This document shows, piece after piece, positions 61,850 through 64,000 of a stretch of 64,000 nucleotides of DNA; position 1 is the first letter of the stretch; every line of letters starts with the position of its first letter. The notes under the pieces are model-generated. The model was not told where the DNA came from, ran no database searches, and saw only the letters and a program-made list of their open reading frames with translations. The translations under genes were made by a program, and so were the position numbers. Origin of the DNA: Halodesulfovibrio aestuarii DSM 17919 = ATCC 29578 (GTDB lineage: Bacteria > Desulfobacterota > Desulfovibrionia > Desulfovibrionales > Desulfovibrionaceae). The DNA lies in the NCBI RefSeq assembly GCF_000384815.1, contig NZ_ARQF01000019.1, positions 186,001 to 250,000 on the forward strand. Reading direction: 5' to 3'.

Positions 61850-64000
61850 TTACTTTTGCAATCCTTCAGCAGAACGAATATGCAAATCCATTTGCGGAAA
61901 TGCTATTTCAATATTCCGCTCTCTGAATGCCTTGTCGATTTGAAAACGCAACTCAGAAATAGTTTTTAGCGAATAGTCAATATCATCAATCCATATACGA
62001 AGGATAAAATCAAGACTACTCGCTCCAAAGTCATTGAACAGAACCCAGGGAGCCGGACTTTTCAGAACATGCGGGTGCGCATCGGCAAGTTCAAGCAGCG
62101 TTTTTTCTACAAGCTCTGTGTCTGACCCATAAGCTACTCCAATAAGGACATCACGGCGTAACGTCGGATTATCTTTAGTCCAGTTCGTCACCTGATTAGA
62201 AATCAGATCAGAGTTAGGAATTATGAGCGTGGCATTTTCAAAAGTTTCAACAACGGTGGTTCGAATATTAATTTTTTTCACCGTGCACCAGAGCTCTCCA
62301 ACTTGAATAATATCTCCCTGCTGAATAGACCGACCGAAAAGCAAAATGAGACCGCTCATAAAGTTAGTAAAGATAGTCTGCATACCAAAGCCGATCCCCA
62401 CAGAGAGACCACCTGCGATTACCGTCAGGCTAGTCAAATTCACCCCAAGCACATTTAACGCCAACAGGCCGAACAATCCCCATAAGATATAAGACGAAAT
62501 CGTCTTAAGCGAGTGCATGGTGCCACGCTTGCCTCTCGGCCACCCCATGCCCATGCGACCAATATACGTATCGGTTACGGCAATAGCTGCGCGAGTGAGG
62601 AAAAACAACGCAACAACGATGACTATATTTAATAACTGTAGAGAAAAACCTTGCCAACCAAGCTTCATAGCTGCGGTAGCTTTGAGCACTCCAGCACCAA
62701 AGAACTGGTATATCCAAAGCCCTCCGAGGCCGAGTGAGGCCGTCCAAATCAACGGAGATGAAATACCTAGCGCTAACGCCCGGACGAATGGATACAAACC
62801 TGTTTCAGGCAGGCGGGAAACGCAGTGAGCAACAACGTGCATACCTGCCATCCCCATAGTGAACATGAAATAAACGAGGAAGAGTATCATGCCTGTAAAT
62901 GCTGCCAAACGGCCATAGCCCATTACGGCCATAAGTACAGACAGGACGAGAACCCAGAACCAAGGATGACGGCTCAATCCTCCGGAGTAACTGACCAATC
63001 TCATTTTCATCACACAAATTACACTTGCGGCCAAAAGAAGCCAAAGAGGGATAGCAAGCTGTTCAGGCATACCAAGAACAAGGATGAGACCGCCTCCGGC
63101 AAAAAGCCAAGTCAAGGGGGTTCGAGATGGTTTGGCATAGTCACTAAAGGTACGACGAATTATGTTTCCACCCCACATTGCACCAAAACTAAATACACTC
63201 GCTCCGATAATTGATGTCACACCTGTAGTTTGTGGAAAAAAATGATACTCCGTAAAAATGATTGATATACCAGCAGATAACACTGCCCATGCGCCGCAAA
63301 GCTTACGCATTTCAACTTTATGTTTGCTTTTTGGAAAAATGCGTTTTCCTGCAAACAAGCCCAAACCTCCAAACAAGGCAAAAAGCATTGTAAAAAAGAG
63401 AGCTTTACTCGGCCACTCATCAAAGGCTGAGGCTAATCGTCCCTGCCATATTGGAAGTCTTAAAGAAAACCAGTTGGTCGAAGAAAAGTGCTTTTGCCAA
63501 AAATATTGTGAAAAAGGTGGATTTTTCCCAGCAAGAAAATAGTTTTTCCACTTAAGAGGGAGTTCCTGCTCCATGCGCGCAAGCAGGGTTGATGTTCTTT
63601 TTACAAGTTTATTAACGGAAGCAAGTTCTCTTTTAATTCTGGAGAGCTGTTTTTTAAGCACCCGCTCCAATTTTCCCAGTCGACCAATATAGCTTTTAAA
63701 ATCTCCGACATTATCCGAAGACAGCTCCTTCAAGGCCTTGGTATTAAGCTCTCCCGTGGCGCTGTTAAGGCTTTCAACCCGCGCCTCAATTTGATTTTGG
63801 AGGTCTTTCAACGATTCAGCAATTCCCACCAGTTTTTTATTCAGGCTGGCAAGACGTGCGTAGAGTTCCCGAAGCCCCATAGGGGTAGCTCCGGCTATCC
63901 CCTGACTGAGAACAATCTGCTGGTATGAGGAGTGATAGGTAAATAAATCCGCTCTAATTTTATCAAGCTGAGCTGCAGCCGCTTCCCGCAGAGCGTTCTC
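61850..64000 (-). CDS. MscS-family mechanosensitive channel, 5' end cut by the window
   Basis: At least 716 residues; the frame runs without a stop through the right edge, so the start is outside. The visible N-terminal part is a long coiled coil, followed by about 11 TM segments (MscK/MscM-like) and the C-terminal MscS core: GLSVGIGFGMQTIFTNFMSGLILL is the pore helix TM3 region, GDIIQVGELWCTVKKINIRTT the beta domain, and VAYGSDTELVEKTLLELA the vestibule. Such large channels release solutes on hypo-osmotic shock. No other gene fits here. Confidence 0.88.
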   Translation of the reverse strand, partial: ENALREAAAAQLDKIRADLFTYHSSYQQIVLSQGIAGATPMGLRELYARLASLNKKLVGIAESLKDLQNQIEARVESLNSATGELNTKALKELSSDNVGDFKSYIGRLGKLERVLKKQLSRIKRELASVNKLVKRTSTLLARMEQELPLKWKNYFLAGKNPPFSQYFWQKHFSSTNWFSLRLPIWQGRLASAFDEWPSKALFFTMLFALFGGLGLFAGKRIFPKSKHKVEMRKLCGAWAVLSAGISIIFTEYHFFPQTTGVTSIIGASVFSFGAMWGGNIIRRTFSDYAKPSRTPLTWLFAGGGLILVLGMPEQLAIPLWLLLAASVICVMKMRLVSYSGGLSRHPWFWVLVLSVLMAVMGYGRLAAFTGMILFLVYFMFTMGMAGMHVVAHCVSRLPETGLYPFVRALALGISSPLIWTASLGLGGLWIYQFFGAGVLKATAAMKLGWQGFSLQLLNIVIVVALFFLTRAAIAVTDTYIGRMGMGWPRGKRGTMHSLKTISSYILWGLFGLLALNVLGVNLTSLTVIAGGLSVGIGFGMQTIFTNFMSGLILLFGRSIQQGDIIQVGELWCTVKKINIRTTVVETFENATLIIPNSDLISNQVTNWTKDNPTLRRDVLIGVAYGSDTELVEKTLLELADAHPHVLKSPAPWVLFNDFGASSLDFILRIWIDDIDYSLKTISELRFQIDKAFRERNIEIAFPQMDLHIRSAEGLQK

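Overview
The window looks like a chromosomal piece of a marine or halotolerant sulfate-reducing bacterium of the Desulfovibrionaceae; a Halodesulfovibrio-like genome is my best guess. The grounds are a periplasmic selenocysteine formate dehydrogenase with a tetrahaem cytochrome c3, an aldehyde-oxidoreductase-type accessory cluster of the kind I recall from Desulfovibrio vulgaris, compatible-solute systems (ablAB for N-acetyl-beta-lysine, proVWX for betaine), sodium-coupled transporters and AT-leaning intergenic DNA. I see no phage, transposase, CRISPR array, rRNA operon or replication origin. The assignment rests on gene content and on family knowledge from memory, not on a database search.

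Layout. 1-6.0 kb (+): accessory cluster with a C_GCAxxG_C_C protein (cut by the left edge), a Cys-rich radical SAM enzyme, an AMP-dependent ligase, XdhC, a MobA-like/HD fusion and a histidine phosphatase; probably molybdenum-hydroxylase maturation. 6.0-10.3 kb (-): patatin-like lipase, YhdT/PanF sodium symporter, ablB. 10.3-13.4 kb (-): ablA and a radical SAM/SPASM maturase. 13.9-18.3 kb: a periplasmic HAD phosphatase and proVWX. 18.4-23.2 kb: a PAS-LuxR regulator and a divergent dgcN-dgcA-aminotransferase operon for D-amino acids, with CGGGTAT boxes around the regulator. 23.5-26.2 kb (-): an RsbW/STAS/SpoIIE-type partner-switching module. 26.2-27.4 kb: tRNA-Glu and a divergent structured RNA. 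27.5-35.3 kb: FAD protein, ATP-grasp protein, PBP1A, Cys-cluster protein, GT39 transferase. 35.6-40.2 kb: RND efflux pair. 40.3-48.8 kb: tRNA-Thr, small PhnA-like protein, LuxR solo, LysE exporter, flavodoxin-like protein, chemoreceptor, two small secreted proteins. 48.8-55.7 kb: NhaC-like antiporter, tandem glycine riboswitch with AGCS symporter, methyltransferases, a sigma-54-driven RNA locus, an orphan pseudopilin. 55.8-60.1 kb (-): fdhA(Sec)-fdhB-cytochrome c3. 60.9-61.6 kb: a decayed oxidoreductase tail next to ridA. 61.85 kb to the right edge (-): MscS-type channel, 5' end missing.

The main themes are osmoadaptation (ablAB, proVWX, NhaC-like antiporter, MscS), amino-acid traffic (glycine-switched AGCS, D-amino-acid operon, LysE) and periplasmic formate oxidation feeding cytochrome c3. 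The most unusual material is non-coding: a structured RNA locus at 53.4-53.8 kb with a sigma-54 promoter and upstream activator palindrome, and a second structured RNA with promoter and terminator at 27.1-27.4 kb. Neither matches an RNA family I can name. Most gene boundaries are marked by A/T-flanked hairpin terminators, which makes the few terminators without a gene stand out.
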